The notes beneath the pieces were generated by a model. That model was not told the origin of the DNA, made no database searches, and worked only from the letters and a program-made list of their open reading frames with translations. From Paenibacillus sp. IHBB 10380 (GTDB lineage: Bacteria; Bacillota; Bacilli; Paenibacillales; Paenibacillaceae): a DNA stretch of 64,000 nt. Positions 63,936-64,000 of the stretch are shown piece by piece. The stretch is taken from assembly GCF_000949425.1 (NCBI RefSeq), contig NZ_CP010976.1:372001-436000 (forward strand). Direction: 5' to 3'. The position numbers and the translations under genes are program-made. Position 1 is the stretch's first letter; the number at the start of each line of letters is the position of its first letter.

Positions 63936-64000
63936 TTAACCTGAGATGATGAACTTGATAATAACCATTGCGGCGAAAATAACGGTCATAAAGAGGGTCA
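63936..64000 (-). CDS. C-terminus of a minus-strand small membrane protein (cut by window end)
   Basis: Minus strand reads TLFMTVIFAAMVIIKFIISG then TAA (63936-63938), with the frame open to the window edge. The hydrophobic end and the terminator between it and dnaI support a converging gene. Only 20 residues are visible, so the family cannot be named. Confidence 0.4.
   Translation of the reverse strand, partial: TLFMTVIFAAMVIIKFIISG

Overview
The window looks like a chromosomal segment of a spore-forming, AT-rich Firmicute close to Paenibacillus. This is inferred from gene content: the DnaB/DnaI helicase-loading pair, the sporulation checkpoint inhibitor Sda, a YheC/YheD spore-coat-type ATP-grasp protein, HemQ, the YutI/YuzB/YutJ/YumC/YumB group, aa3-type quinol oxidase, SAM-I and preQ1-I riboswitches, and many GTG/TTG starts preceded by strong AGGAGG sites. 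No rRNA, tRNA, CRISPR array or intact mobile element was seen.

Layout. 1-7.2 kb: 3' end of speD, a mug-type DNA glycosylase with a non-standard start, the qoxABCD quinol oxidase operon (minus strand), and an AEC-family transporter gene broken by an internal deletion. 7.2-16.9 kb: lactate dehydrogenase, a LemA/TPM-domain pair, a PatB-like C-S lyase, a large methyltransferase, a glycosidase-like protein, a TraX-like membrane protein and a lone moaA. 16.9-18.8 kb: a gene-poor stretch holding two decayed IS3-family transposase fragments. 18.8-24.2 kb: the most unusual locus. Two paralogous 7TM histidine kinases flank a ComQ-like class I isoprenoid synthase and a small peptide with an NHLP-type leader whose last residue is Trp. 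24.4-30 kb: GlcNAc catabolism (RpiR-type regulator, nagB, nagA) followed by a secreted chitin-type LPMO with exact 441-bp internal repeats. 30-36 kb: an EcsC-like protein, an Fsr-like MFS exporter with a probable CTG start, and queCDEF under a preQ1-I riboswitch. 36-47 kb: a VWA-family protein that seems to lack its VWA domain, an HTH regulator, a class B PBP with a GC-rich 3' patch, a HAD phosphatase, a MurJ/SpoVB-like flippase, DUF2515, a thioredoxin, heme A synthase and a HEPN-like protein. 47.4-50.3 kb: metNIQ behind a SAM riboswitch. 50.4-61 kb: an SDR, Fe-S carriers (NifU-like, HesB-like), two NDH-2-type flavoproteins, MqnE of the futalosine menaquinone pathway, Sda with a cluster of DnaA boxes, YumC and HemQ. 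61-64 kb: dnaB and dnaI.

How it fits together. Respiration recurs: QoxABCD needs heme A (CtaA), heme (HemQ), menaquinol (MqnE) and quinone reduction by Ndh. The 18.8-24.2 kb locus is read as a quorum-sensing or prenyl-peptide signalling module analogous to ComQXP: the synthase would prenylate the C-terminal Trp of the peptide, and one or both kinases would sense the product. This is an inference from motifs and arrangement only. GlcNAc and chitin genes form a coherent chitin-use region. Several short palindromic elements recur between genes at distant positions and may be regulatory RNA structures or miniature repeats.
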